A stretch of DNA of 64,000 nt, taken from contig JBBQLP010000009.1 of NCBI GenBank assembly GCA_038327995.1, forward strand, positions 10,242 to 74,241, read 5' to 3'. A model generated the notes under the pieces. The model was not told where the DNA came from and ran no database searches. It worked only from the letters and a program-made list of their open reading frames with translations. The translations under genes and the position numbers were made by a program. This DNA is from CAIOYC01 sp038327995 (GTDB taxonomy: Bacteria; Pseudomonadota; Alphaproteobacteria; Caulobacterales; Caulobacteraceae). Shown here one piece after another: positions 24,698-33,772 of the stretch; positions within the stretch are counted from its first letter, which is position 1; the number at the start of each line of letters is the position of its first letter.

Positions 24698-26487
24698 GCC
24701 AGCGGCGTTCCGGGGCGCGGGCCCGGCCGATCGGATTGCTCCTGGAGGCGGCAAGGGAGAGCCTGCGCCGACAGCTTCGCTATGAATGGCGCGCCAGTCC
24801 GCTCTATCCTCTGACGCTAAACGGTCCGCGGCCCGAGGGCCTCGCAGCCGCTCCCCGAGATTTTCGCCCTCCCGAGCCAGATGAAGGTCGCGCGCTATTG
24901 CTGGGCCGGATGAACCTAGCCGGGGGGACGCTGGAGATTGGGCAGGGCGGCGATCCGTGGGACACCACCAGCCCCTCGCGCCGCTTCGCCGTCGAACTGC
25001 ACCGCTTCGCCTGGCTGCCGGACCTTCTCGCCGTGACCGATCCTCGGTTTGGTGAGCGGTCGCTACGGGAGGCGCTGAGGCTATCGCTCGACTGGATCGA
25101 GATGTTCTCCGCTGTCACCCCCTTTTCCTGGGGCGCGGAGGTTCTGGAACGACGTGTGTTCAACCAGGCGTGCGGGATGCAGTCGTTGTTCGCCATCGCG
25201 TCGGAAGTAGAGCGTCGGAAGCTACTGAATAGCCTGGCCCGACAGGCGCGGCATTTGATGCGGATCGGAGACGGCCACGCCCGCGCCGCCGAGCGCGCTG
25301 TAGTCGTCGCCATCACAGGAGCCGCACTGGCGGGCAAGGCGGGAACGTCGTTGCTCACCCGGGCGCTCCCACGCGTAACGCGGGCCTTGAAGGTCGAAGT
25401 GTTGCCAGACGGCGGGGTGCGCACCCGTTCGCCGCAGCAGGCGCTGGAGCTTCTGCTCGACCTTCTGACCCTGGACGATGCGCTCTTGCAACGCGGCCTG
25501 GCGGCTCCCGCAGAAGTCTCCCGCGCCATCGACCGGCTGACCGGGGCGGTGCGCTTTTTCACCCTCGGCGATGGACGGCTGGGCGCCTTTCACGGGGGCG
25601 AGTCTGGTGAGGTCCGGCGGATCGAGGCGGCTGTGGCGCACGATGACGCTGAGCGGCGGGTTTACGGCTATGCGCCGCACTCCGGCTATCACCGGCTCGC
25701 GGGCCGTTCGGTGCAGGTGCTGATTGACGCCGCTCCGCCCTCCGAGGGGACCTGGAGCGCCGCCGCCTGCGGTCAGCCCGCCGCGCTGGAGATCGTCTGC
25801 GGCGCGGACCGGATGATCGTTAATTCCGGCTGGAGCATTGACGCACTGGCGCCCCAGGCCATGCGACTGGCGGCGGCGGCTTCCACCGCCAGCCTTGGCG
25901 AAGCTACTGCAGGCGCGCCCCTCGCCGGATTTGCGGCCAGGGCGCTCGGGCCCCGGCTGATCGGCGGCGCAGTCCGCGTGGATGCGCGCCGCAACGAGAA
26001 CGAGACCGGGGTCTGGCTGGAGCTCACCCACGACGGCTGGGAGGCCGCGTTCGGCCTGCTGCACGAACGGCGGCTGTTCCTTGACCTGCGCCTGGATGAA
26101 TTGCGCGGGGAGGATCGCTTTCGCCTCGCCGCCGAGACCCCCGGGCGTCGCAGCCCCCTTCCCAAAACGATGCGCCCCTATGCGCTCCGCTTTCATCTGG
26201 CCCCCGGCGTGAAGGTCTCCCTCGCCCGCGATCAGAGAAGCGCCCTCTTGCGCGGCCCGTCCAACAAGGGATGGTGGCTTCGCAACGACGCGCCCGAGGT
26301 GTCACTGGAACCGTCCGTTCATTTCGAGCAGGGTCAGCCCCGCCGGACGCTCCAGATCGTCCTGCGCGGGCAGGTGGGCCTCGATGGCGAAGCGCGGGTG
26401 CGATGGAAACTGACCCCGGTCGATCCAGCGGACTCCCCGCCGCCAAGGGCGCAGTCCCCATTCCCGTCGCCCGAGCCCGCCCCATGA
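24694..26487 (+). CDS. Heparinase II/III-family protein
   Basis: A 597-residue protein of the heparinase II/III-like family. It has an alpha-helical N-terminal part (FAVELHRFAWLPDLLAV, CGMQSLFAIASEVERRKLLNSLARQARHL) and a C-terminal beta-sandwich (HSGYHRLAGRSVQVLIDAAPP, HDGWEAAFGLLHERRLFLDL, FHLAPGVKVSLARDQRSALL). Other members are polysaccharide lyases. No signal peptide is evident; the N-terminus is basic. Start ATG overlaps the rpe stop and its own stop overlaps the next start, both as ATGA. Activity on a cell-surface or recycled glycan is inferred from the family and the adjacent sugar-nucleotide gene. Confidence 0.88.
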   Translation: MSQRRSGARARPIGLLLEAARESLRRQLRYEWRASPLYPLTLNGPRPEGLAAAPRDFRPPEPDEGRALLLGRMNLAGGTLEIGQGGDPWDTTSPSRRFAVELHRFAWLPDLLAVTDPRFGERSLREALRLSLDWIEMFSAVTPFSWGAEVLERRVFNQACGMQSLFAIASEVERRKLLNSLARQARHLMRIGDGHARAAERAVVVAITGAALAGKAGTSLLTRALPRVTRALKVEVLPDGGVRTRSPQQALELLLDLLTLDDALLQRGLAAPAEVSRAIDRLTGAVRFFTLGDGRLGAFHGGESGEVRRIEAAVAHDDAERRVYGYAPHSGYHRLAGRSVQVLIDAAPPSEGTWSAAACGQPAALEIVCGADRMIVNSGWSIDALAPQAMRLAAAASTASLGEATAGAPLAGFAARALGPRLIGGAVRVDARRNENETGVWLELTHDGWEAAFGLLHERRLFLDLRLDELRGEDRFRLAAETPGRRSPLPKTMRPYALRFHLAPGVKVSLARDQRSALLRGPSNKGWWLRNDAPEVSLEPSVHFEQGQPRRTLQIVLRGQVGLDGEARVRWKLTPVDPADSPPPRAQSPFPSPEPAP

Positions 26488-28340
26488 GCGCCAGCCCAAT
26501 TCGCCGGGATCGATGGACGCCGCGTCTCATCTATCTGCACGACCTCGCATGGGCGGCGGTGGTGATGATCGTCTGGCTGAAAATACGCTACCATTTCGAG
26601 CACAAGCCTTTCCCCGAAGGCTTGCTCGCCCGCTCCACCATCGCCTTCGTGCTGATCTGTGCTGTAGTGTTCCCGGCCTTTCGGCTGCACCGGGGCATCT
26701 GGCGCTACACCAGCCTGAACGACTTCTTCCGCGTGGCGCAGGCGGTGATCATCGCCAACCTGTTCCTGCTCCCGGCCTTGTTTCTGGGCAACCGGCTGAT
26801 GGACTTCCCGCGCTCCACGATTCTGGTGATCGCGCCGGTGCTGACCTTTTGTCTTTACGCCGCGCGTGTGGTCCGCGAGGCGTGGATGCAGGGCGGGGTT
26901 GCGGCCGCCTTCCGGCTGGAAGACCGGACCTCTCCGCCCACCATCGTGGTGGGCGCTTTTCCGGCCGTCGCGGCCTATCTCGGGCGACGACGCAGGCTCC
27001 AGCGCCGCCGTGTTGTCGGCATAGTCTCTCTCGATGGCGAGCACGATGGTCGCACGATCCAGGGGGCGGAGGTGCTGGGCGACTTGCAAAGGTTGGGCGA
27101 TCTGCTCAGCGCCCTCAAGGCGGCGGAGGGCCGAGCCCCCCAGGTGGTGCTGGTCGAACCCCGCCCGTCTCGCGCCCTGGTGGATCAGGTGATCGCGGCG
27201 GCGGCGCGTTCGGGTGCGACTGTGGCGAGACTTCGCGGCGAAGGCGGTCAGGCAGCGCTTCAGCCCATGCAGGCGGCGGATTTGCTTGATCGCCCTCCTC
27301 GCGGCCTCGACGCCGCCCTGGCCAGAAGCCTGATCTTTGGCAAGCGCGTGCTGGTCACGGGCGCGGGGGGCACCATAGGCTCGGAACTGACCCGGCAGGT
27401 GCTGGCGCTTGGCCCCGCCCACGTCACCCTGTTCGACGCCTCCGAGTTCAATCTCTACGCCATCGATCAGGAACTGCGCGAGACGGGCGTCCCTCCGATC
27501 TGGCGCGCGGCGTTGGGGGATGTGCGCGACGTCAAGGGCCTCGAAGCCCTGTTCGCCACTGAGCACCCCGACGTGGTGCTTCACGCCGCCGCCCTCAAGC
27601 ACGTGCCGCTGATGGAACAAAATCCGTGCGAAACGGTGCTCACCAACATCATAGGGGCGATCAATATCGCCAGGCTGGCGCGCGACCATACCGAGGCGCT
27701 GGTCTTCATCTCCACCGATAAGGCGGTCAATCCCACCAATGTCATGGGTGCGACCAAGCGCGTGGCCGAGCGGGCGGTGCAGGCTCTGACCAACGGCGGC
27801 AAGGTTCGGACGGCCGTCGTGCGCTTCGGCAATGTGCTGGGCTCGACCGGCTCGGTGGCTCCCCTGTTTGAGCGGCAGATCGCTGCGGGCGGCCCGATCA
27901 CCCTGACCCACCCGGATGTGGAACGCTATTTCATGACCGCGCAGGAAGCCGCCAGCCTGGTGCTGCAGGCCGCCGCCCTACCGTCCGCAGACTTCGGCGA
28001 TGCGGGACGAATCTATGTGCTGGATATGGGCGTGCCGGTGAAGATCGAGGCCTTGGCCCGCCAACTTATTTCCCTGCATGGCCTCGTTCCCGGCGAGGAT
28101 ATCGAGATTGTGCACACGGGGCTGCGGCCCGGTGAGAAGCTCTATGAGGAGATATTCTACGACGCCGAAACCGTGCAGCCGACCGGCGTGGACGGGGTGC
28201 TCGCCGCCATCGATGCGCGACCGGACTGGGCGTTGCTAGACGGGCCCATCGAGGCTCTGCGGCAAGCGGCGGAAGCCCGCGACGAAGCCCTCACGCTACG
28301 CCTGCTCACTGAACTGGAACCGGCCTTCACGCGAGCCTAG
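26484..28340 (+). CDS. PglF/CapD-type nucleotide-sugar 4,6-dehydratase
   Basis: A 618-residue membrane-anchored enzyme of the PglF/WbpM/CapD group, which makes 4-keto-6-deoxy or epimerised UDP-sugars for glycan synthesis. About four N-terminal transmembrane helices (LIYLHDLAWAAVVMIVWLKI and onward to residue 130) are followed by a degenerate CoA-binding-like Rossmann domain. The catalytic SDR domain carries VTGAGGTIGSELTRQVL, FDASEFNLYAIDQEL, FISTDKAVNPTNVMGATKR and LRPGEKLYEE. As in this subfamily, Met replaces the usual SDR Tyr in the YxxxK position (MGATK). It forms the end of the rpe-heparinase chain and converges on the CDF gene with a four-base overlap. Confidence 0.92.
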   Translation: MSASPIRRDRWTPRLIYLHDLAWAAVVMIVWLKIRYHFEHKPFPEGLLARSTIAFVLICAVVFPAFRLHRGIWRYTSLNDFFRVAQAVIIANLFLLPALFLGNRLMDFPRSTILVIAPVLTFCLYAARVVREAWMQGGVAAAFRLEDRTSPPTIVVGAFPAVAAYLGRRRRLQRRRVVGIVSLDGEHDGRTIQGAEVLGDLQRLGDLLSALKAAEGRAPQVVLVEPRPSRALVDQVIAAAARSGATVARLRGEGGQAALQPMQAADLLDRPPRGLDAALARSLIFGKRVLVTGAGGTIGSELTRQVLALGPAHVTLFDASEFNLYAIDQELRETGVPPIWRAALGDVRDVKGLEALFATEHPDVVLHAAALKHVPLMEQNPCETVLTNIIGAINIARLARDHTEALVFISTDKAVNPTNVMGATKRVAERAVQALTNGGKVRTAVVRFGNVLGSTGSVAPLFERQIAAGGPITLTHPDVERYFMTAQEAASLVLQAAALPSADFGDAGRIYVLDMGVPVKIEALARQLISLHGLVPGEDIEIVHTGLRPGEKLYEEIFYDAETVQPTGVDGVLAAIDARPDWALLDGPIEALRQAAEARDEALTLRLLTELEPAFTRA

Positions 28341-29272
28341 ACCGTCTCTTCGCCGAAGGCCCCGTGCGGTTCGGCGCGGCCCATGGGGTCGGGGTGGATC
28401 AGGATGTCGGCGCCAGGGAAGGCGGCGATCAGGCGATCTTCCGCCGCGACGACGATGTGGTGGGCCTCCTCCAGTGTCTGATCGGGATCGAGATCCATGT
28501 GCATCTGCATATGCACGCTGGCGCCGACCGCCCGTGTCCGTAGCTCGTGCACACCCTTTACCTTCGGGTCCTCCAGGGCGCAGCGAACGATGGCGGCGCG
28601 CTCGGTCTCGTCAAGCTCCCGGTCCATCAGGTGGTCAGTCGAGTCGCGCAATACGCCGATGGCGCCCCACACCAGCCAGACCATGACGATCAGTCCCGCC
28701 GCCGCGTCGAAGCGCGGGTTGTGCAAGATCACCGTGAGACCGATGCCGATCAGGGCGGCGATGTTGGACCCGATGTCGGCGGTGTAGTGCGCCCGGTCGC
28801 CCTTGATGGCCACCGAGGTGGTGCGTCTCAGCACCCGGTTTTGCAGCATCACTAGGCCGACGGTCAGCACGGTCGAAATCGCCATGATCGCGGCCGCCCA
28901 GCCCTCCGCACTTACGGGCTTCGGGTCGATCAGACGCATGACGGCTTCCTTGCCGATCAGCGCCGCCGACGCGAAGATCAGTCCGGCCTGAAGCAGGGAC
29001 GAGAAGGCTTCCGCCTTGCCATGGCCAAAGCGGTGCTCCGCATCAGGTGGGCTGACCGCGACACGCACAGCGACGAAGGTCGCCGCCGCCGCCACCACGT
29101 CGAGCGCCGAATCCGCCAGCGAGGCCAGGAGCGCTGTGGACCCCCCCGCGATCCATCCTGCCAACTTGAGACCCGTCAACACCAGCGCCACCATGACCGA
29201 CAGAGCCGTGATCCGGGCGGTCAGCCGGGCGTGCTCAGCCAGATCGGCGCGCTGGCGGGGCGCGGCTGTCAT
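28337..29272 (-). CDS. Cation diffusion facilitator metal exporter (FieF-like)
   Basis: A 311-residue CDF-family transporter exporting Zn2+, Fe2+ or Mn2+ by proton exchange. Six transmembrane helices are visible, with the metal-site motif SLADSALDV in helix II and the HRFGHGKAEAFSSL loop. The cytoplasmic C-terminal domain includes HELRTRAVGASVHMQMHMDLDPD with metal-binding His residues. In helix II the D(x3)D pair is ADSALD; the helix V partner is HYTADIGSN. Its ATG overlaps the bioB stop, so it is the second gene of a bioB operon, an unusual pairing. Confidence 0.93.
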   Translation of the reverse strand: MTAAPRQRADLAEHARLTARITALSVMVALVLTGLKLAGWIAGGSTALLASLADSALDVVAAAATFVAVRVAVSPPDAEHRFGHGKAEAFSSLLQAGLIFASAALIGKEAVMRLIDPKPVSAEGWAAAIMAISTVLTVGLVMLQNRVLRRTTSVAIKGDRAHYTADIGSNIAALIGIGLTVILHNPRFDAAAGLIVMVWLVWGAIGVLRDSTDHLMDRELDETERAAIVRCALEDPKVKGVHELRTRAVGASVHMQMHMDLDPDQTLEEAHHIVVAAEDRLIAAFPGADILIHPDPMGRAEPHGAFGEETV

Positions 29273-30303
29273 ACGGCGGCGATCATCGTGGCTGGTCTCG
29301 CGCCCGATCCCATCGGTTTCATGCCGAGATCGTGCATGAGGCTGGCGTCATCGGCCGCGCCGGGGAGAGGGGTGGTGAGAAGCTTGCCGCCGATGAACAT
29401 GGAATTGGCGCCCGCGAGGAAACAGAGCGCCTGCAACTCCCGGCTCATCCCGTCGCGCCCGGCGGAAAGCCGCACCACCGACTTCGGACACACGAGCCGC
29501 GCAACGGCGACGGTGCGCACGAACTCCAGCCCGTCAAGGGACGGACTATCCCCGAGCGGTGTGCCGGGGATCGGCACCAGTTCGTTGATCGGAACCGAGC
29601 CGGGATGCTCGGGCAGCGTGGCGAGCGCGTGCAAGAGGCCCGCCCGAGCCTCCCGTGTCTCGCCCATGCCGACGATGCCGCCGCAACAGACCGAGACTCC
29701 CGCCTCGCGCACGTGCCCCAACGTCTCCAGCCGATCCGCATAGGTGCGGGTGGTGATAACCCGACCATAATCCTCGGGCGAGGTGTCGAGGTTGTGATTG
29801 TAATAGTCGAGGCCTGCTGTCTTCAGCGCCTTAGCCTGCTCGCCGGTCAGCATCCCGAGCGTAACGCAGGTCTCCAGACCCATGGCCTTTACGCCTGAGA
29901 TCATGGCGGAGACGGCGGGTAGGTCACGGTCCTTCAGGTCGCGCCATGCGGCGCCCATGCAGAAGCGCTGCGCGCCGCCCGCCTTGGCTTCGGCGGCGGC
30001 GGCCAATACGGCGTCCACTGCCATGAGCTTTGTCGCCTTTAGTCCGGTGTCGAACTTGGCCGATTGGCTGCAGTAGCCGCAATCCTCCGCGCAACCACCG
30101 GTCTTTACCGACAAAAGCTGCGAAAGCTGGATTTCCGTAGGATCGAAATTGGCCCGGTGCACGCTGGCGGCGCGGAACATCAACTCCGTGAAGGGCAGGG
30201 CGAACAGCGCCTCCACCTCTCCTTGGGTCCAATCGTGGCGGGGCTGTGCAGGGTCAGGGGCGGGCAAGGGCGAACTCCACTGGGGACGCCGGTTGATTAG
30301 CAT
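29269..30303 (-). CDS. bioB: Biotin synthase
   Basis: A 344-residue radical-SAM enzyme converting dethiobiotin to biotin. The SAM [4Fe-4S] ligands are in GGCAEDCGYCSQS (CxxxCxxC). Other blocks are FDPTEIQLSQLLSVKTGGC, LETCVTLGML, LDYYNHNLDTSPE and CCGGIVGMGE with the Cys ligands of the auxiliary cluster. The ATG at 30303 is preceded directly by GGAAGGA, closer than ideal. The next gene, a CDF transporter, is translationally coupled through ATGA. Other bio genes are not in the window. Confidence 0.96.
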   Translation of the reverse strand: MLINRRPQWSSPLPAPDPAQPRHDWTQGEVEALFALPFTELMFRAASVHRANFDPTEIQLSQLLSVKTGGCAEDCGYCSQSAKFDTGLKATKLMAVDAVLAAAAEAKAGGAQRFCMGAAWRDLKDRDLPAVSAMISGVKAMGLETCVTLGMLTGEQAKALKTAGLDYYNHNLDTSPEDYGRVITTRTYADRLETLGHVREAGVSVCCGGIVGMGETREARAGLLHALATLPEHPGSVPINELVPIPGTPLGDSPSLDGLEFVRTVAVARLVCPKSVVRLSAGRDGMSRELQALCFLAGANSMFIGGKLLTTPLPGAADDASLMHDLGMKPMGSGARPATMIAAV

Positions 30304-30433
30304 TCCTTCCGGACGCTGCCCACCGCCCCCGCAGAAAAGCGCGGCTGTTCATGTCTTGGCAAGGTTAACTTGGGGCTTCCTTAAACTGTCTTGAGCAAGA
30401 TGGCCTCTCAACGAGTAGAGAGCCCAAGGTTCC

Positions 30434-31372
30434 ATGAACTTTCCTTTCGCCCTGTCCCATCCGGTCGCCACTCGCCAGCCTGCTGCGCGCGCCGCCGTAG
30501 CCAAGCTGGGCCTGTCGACGGGCGGTTTCGGTCTCGGGGGAAAGCTCTCGAAAGGGCGCGCGTCCGCCGGTGAAGCCGAGGCTCACGCCGCAATCTGTGT
30601 GGCGATGGAAGCGGGGGTTCGCCTGATCGATACAGGTCCGTCGCATGGTAATGCGGAAGCGATAATCGGCGGCCTTCTGTCGCCTCGCGCGTCCGTTCGC
30701 CTTGTCACTCGCGCGGCGGCGCTGGCGATCGGCGTGGATCAGGTGGAGCAGCGGGCCCAAGCATCGCTGGAACGATTTGGCATGCCCAGCGCGGGCGCCA
30801 TTCTGGCCGACGCCGCTGATCTTTTGACCGAGGGTGGACCGCTGCTCTGGGCCAGCCTGACCCGGCTCAAGGATGAGGGATACTTCGACTGTATCGGCAT
30901 TTTTGTCGAGGCGCACGACGACGTGGTCGGGCTGGCGCGCCGCTTCAAACCGGATCTGCTCCAGGCCCCTGCAAGCCTTCTGGATCAGCGGTTGATCGTG
31001 AGTGGTGCACTGGCGAGCGTAGCGGCGCTCGGGATAGAGGTGCATCTGCGCTCGGTCTTCCTGCAAGGGCTGTTGTTCACACCGCGCGAGGGACTGAACC
31101 CCAAGCTGGCGGAGGCTGGCCCGCGCCTGTCGCGCATCCGCCGCATGATCGCCGAAGCCGGGGCCGATCCCCTGCAGGCCGCTCTGGCCTTCGCTCTCGG
31201 TCGGCCAGAGGCGTCGGCGGTGATTGTGGAAGCGAGTTCCGCCGCTGAGCTTAAGGCCGTGATCGCGGCGGCTTCGGCCCCTGCGCCGCAACTCGAGTGG
31301 TCAGCCCTGGCGCTGGACCACGCCGCCGCCCTCGACAGCGAGCGCCCGGCCCGGCGGTCGGCGGCGGCCTAA
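30434..31372 (+). CDS. Aldo/keto-reductase-like protein with degenerate active site
   Basis: A 312-residue protein with the AKR barrel pattern: LGLSTGGFGLGG, AGVRLIDTGPSHGNAEAIIGGLL, LTRLKDEGYFDCIGI, LQAPASLLDQRL and AFALGRPEASAVIVEAS. The AKR catalytic tetrad is Asp-Tyr-Lys-His. Here Asp is kept (LIDTG) but Tyr is His (PSHGN), Lys is Arg (VTRA) and the His position is Ala (ILADAAD). A reductase activity is therefore doubtful; it may bind nucleotide or act structurally. It is divergent from bioB, and its last 72 bases overlap the 3' end of the opposing desaturase gene. Confidence 0.8.
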   Translation: MNFPFALSHPVATRQPAARAAVAKLGLSTGGFGLGGKLSKGRASAGEAEAHAAICVAMEAGVRLIDTGPSHGNAEAIIGGLLSPRASVRLVTRAAALAIGVDQVEQRAQASLERFGMPSAGAILADAADLLTEGGPLLWASLTRLKDEGYFDCIGIFVEAHDDVVGLARRFKPDLLQAPASLLDQRLIVSGALASVAALGIEVHLRSVFLQGLLFTPREGLNPKLAEAGPRLSRIRRMIAEAGADPLQAALAFALGRPEASAVIVEASSAAELKAVIAAASAPAPQLEWSALALDHAAALDSERPARRSAAA

Positions 31373-32317
31373 AAGGCTCGCGCCCGCCGCCAGCGGTCTG
31401 ACCAACGTGTCGGCCACGCTCGCATAGGGCGCCTCGCCCGCTACCCCAAAGCTCACCTTCTGTCGCAGCGCCGGGATCACCAGCGTGCCGAACGCCCAAT
31501 CGAAGATCGACGTCGCGTAGCCGAGGTTGCTGTCGAAATGGCGCGGGTCGGTTGAGTGATGAATCTGATGATGGGCGGGGCTGTGCACCAGCCGCCCCAG
31601 CCACCCCGTCGCCGCGACCCAGACGCCGGAATGGCGCAGATGATGGAAGGTGAGAAGGTGCAGCACCAAAAGGGCGTTGATCTGGAACAAAGTGAATGGT
31701 TCCGCTCCCTTGCCGAAGAGCCAGGCCATCACACCGAAAACGCTCCCCGTCGAGAGGGTTAGCACATTGGCGAAGGCGATAAACTCGATGGGGTGCTGGC
31801 GCCATTCGGTTAGCGGCGTCATCACCTCCGCGGAGTGATGCACTTTGTGAAGCTCCCACATCACTGGAACCTTGTGGAAGGCATAGTGCAGCGCCCAGTA
31901 GCCGAACTCCAGCGCCAGCACTTGCAGTAGCGTTGTCGCGCCACCCACGATCCAGTGCGGCGTCGCGAGGGTAGGAGATTGTCCGAACAGGGCGGTCAGT
32001 GCGCCGCTAGCCCCCGCCTGCCACGCCTCGCTCGACCCCTCGAACAGACCGTAGCCGATCAGAATCAGCACTCCGTGCAGCAGGTATAGTTGCAGATCGA
32101 GCAGGGTTGAATGGTGCGTCCAGAGCTCGCGTGAGCCGAGGAGGCGCAGGAAACTGCGCGCGCGCAGACCTTTCCGTTTACGCCGACGCCACAACATGAC
32201 CCCGAGCGCGAACACCAGCCCACCCGCGAGATAGAGCAGGCAATACCCCTCGCGCGGGTTCAAGACCCGCAGAGCCTGATAGCCGATCAGGCCGACGAGG
32301 TAGCGGACGCTTTGCAT
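31301..32317 (-). CDS. Sterol desaturase/fatty acid hydroxylase-family membrane enzyme
   Basis: A 338-residue di-iron membrane oxygenase-like protein. Several transmembrane segments flank the histidine clusters HYAFHKVP, HKVHHSAEV, HHLRHSG and HHQIHHS, the classic fatty-acid-hydroxylase pattern. The substrate may be a carotenoid, hopanoid or lipid alkyl chain; sequence alone does not decide. The start at 32317 (MQSVRYLVGL) leads directly into the first membrane region; the frame extends 43 codons upstream toward argG without hydrophobic content. The 3' end overlaps the AKR-like gene by 72 bases on the opposite strand. Confidence 0.9.
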   Translation of the reverse strand: MQSVRYLVGLIGYQALRVLNPREGYCLLYLAGGLVFALGVMLWRRRKRKGLRARSFLRLLGSRELWTHHSTLLDLQLYLLHGVLILIGYGLFEGSSEAWQAGASGALTALFGQSPTLATPHWIVGGATTLLQVLALEFGYWALHYAFHKVPVMWELHKVHHSAEVMTPLTEWRQHPIEFIAFANVLTLSTGSVFGVMAWLFGKGAEPFTLFQINALLVLHLLTFHHLRHSGVWVAATGWLGRLVHSPAHHQIHHSTDPRHFDSNLGYATSIFDWAFGTLVIPALRQKVSFGVAGEAPYASVADTLVRPLAAGASLLGRRRPPGRALAVEGGGVVQRQG

Positions 32318-32426
32318 CAACCGAGCTTCGCATAGCGGGCTTGAGGCCGGGTTAAGCCCGCAACCATTGACCCTCGCCCCCTCGGTCCCTAAAGCGCCAC
32401 GCGACACCTCCCAAGGGACTACGCCC

Positions 32427-33668
32427 ATGACCGCGCCAGCCGACAAGCGTTCCGTGAAGAAGGTGGTGCTTGCCTATTCCGGCGGGCTCGACACCTCGAT
32501 CATCCTGAAATGGCTGCAGACGGAATACGGGGCCGAAGTCATCACCTTCACCGCCGACCTTGGTCAGGGCGGAGAGATCGAACCCGCGCGCGCCAAAGCG
32601 CTGGCGGCGGGGGTCAAGGCCGAGAACATCTTCATCGAGGATGTGCAGGAGGAGTTCGTCCGCGACTACGTCTTTCCCATGTTCCGCGCCAACACCGTCT
32701 ATGAGGGCCAGTATCTGCTGGGCACTTCCATCGCCCGGCCGTTGATCGCCAAGAAGCAGATCGAGATCGCCCGAAAAGTTGGCGCCGACGCGGTCAGCCA
32801 CGGGGCCACTGGCAAGGGCAACGATCAGGTCCGCTTCGAGCTGGGATACTATGCGCTGGAGCCCGACATTCACGTCATCGCCCCGTGGCGGGAGTGGGAT
32901 TTCAAGAGCCGCGAGGCCCTGCTGGAGTTCGCCGAGAAGCACCAGATCCAGATCGCCAAGGACAAACGCGGGGAGGCGCCGTTCAGCGTCGACGCCAACC
33001 TTCTGCACTCCTCGTCCGAGGGCAAGGTGCTGGAAGACCCCGCGGTCGAGGCCCCCGAATTCGTGTTCCAGCGCACGATCGCGCCGGAGGATGCGCCGGA
33101 TAAGCCCACTGTCTTTACGATGGATTTCGAGGGCGGCGATCCGGTCGCCATCGACGGCGCGCGCCTTTCTCCCGCCGCCCTCCTCACCAGACTGAACCAG
33201 CTTGGCCACGACAACGGGGTGGGCCGTCTCGACCTCGTGGAAAACCGCTTCGTCGGCATGAAGTCGCGCGGGGTCTATGAGACGCCCGGCGGGGCCATCC
33301 TTCTGGCGGCGCATAGGGGGATCGAGTCGATCACGCTCGACCGGGGCTCGATGCACACCAAGGACGAGCTGATGCCGCGCTATGCGTCCTTAATCTACAA
33401 CGGCTTCTGGTTCGCGCCGGAGCGGGAAATGCTGCAGGCGGCGATCGACTACTCCCAGAAACTGGTCACCGGTCAGGTGCGGGTGAAGCTCTACAAGGGC
33501 AATGTCACAGTGATTGGCCGCACCAGCCCCTACTCGCTCTACGATCAGGACCTCGTCACTTTCGAGGAGGGCAAGGTCGCCTACGACCATCGCGATGCGG
33601 CGGGCTTCATTAAGCTCAACGCGCTCCGTCTGCGCGTGGCGGCGAAGCGGGACCGGCGGGTAAGATAA
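32427..33668 (+). CDS. argG: Argininosuccinate synthase
   Basis: A 413-residue enzyme joining citrulline and aspartate in arginine synthesis. The PP-loop ATP site VVLAYSGGLDTSIILKWL is near the N-terminus. SHGATGKGNDQVRFELGYYAL, APWREWDFKSR and GIESITLDRGSMHTKDEL are typical. Start 32427 (MTAPADKRSVKK) follows AAGGGA by about eight bases; 20 additional upstream codons are unsupported. Length is normal for the short bacterial type. It is a single gene in a divergent arrangement with the desaturase. Confidence 0.97.
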   Translation: MTAPADKRSVKKVVLAYSGGLDTSIILKWLQTEYGAEVITFTADLGQGGEIEPARAKALAAGVKAENIFIEDVQEEFVRDYVFPMFRANTVYEGQYLLGTSIARPLIAKKQIEIARKVGADAVSHGATGKGNDQVRFELGYYALEPDIHVIAPWREWDFKSREALLEFAEKHQIQIAKDKRGEAPFSVDANLLHSSSEGKVLEDPAVEAPEFVFQRTIAPEDAPDKPTVFTMDFEGGDPVAIDGARLSPAALLTRLNQLGHDNGVGRLDLVENRFVGMKSRGVYETPGGAILLAAHRGIESITLDRGSMHTKDELMPRYASLIYNGFWFAPEREMLQAAIDYSQKLVTGQVRVKLYKGNVTVIGRTSPYSLYDQDLVTFEEGKVAYDHRDAAGFIKLNALRLRVAAKRDRRVR

Positions 33669-33772
33669 CTGCCGCCAGACAACGCTGACGCAGCCCATAG
33701 CCAAGCTCAGCGAACACGCTTAGCCTTCATCGCAACGCGGTCTTCAGCGCCGCCTGCTCGGGGAGCTTCGTC

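Noticed and set aside
26334..27911. 525-codon leftward frame inside the dehydratase gene
   Set aside because: His/Gly/Arg/Gln-rich composition typical of an antisense shadow in high-GC DNA; the opposite strand encodes a full PglF-like enzyme.
30304..30433. BioR operator in the bioB leader
   Set aside because: The alphaproteobacterial BioR site (TTATMKATAA) is not present in the intergenic sequence.
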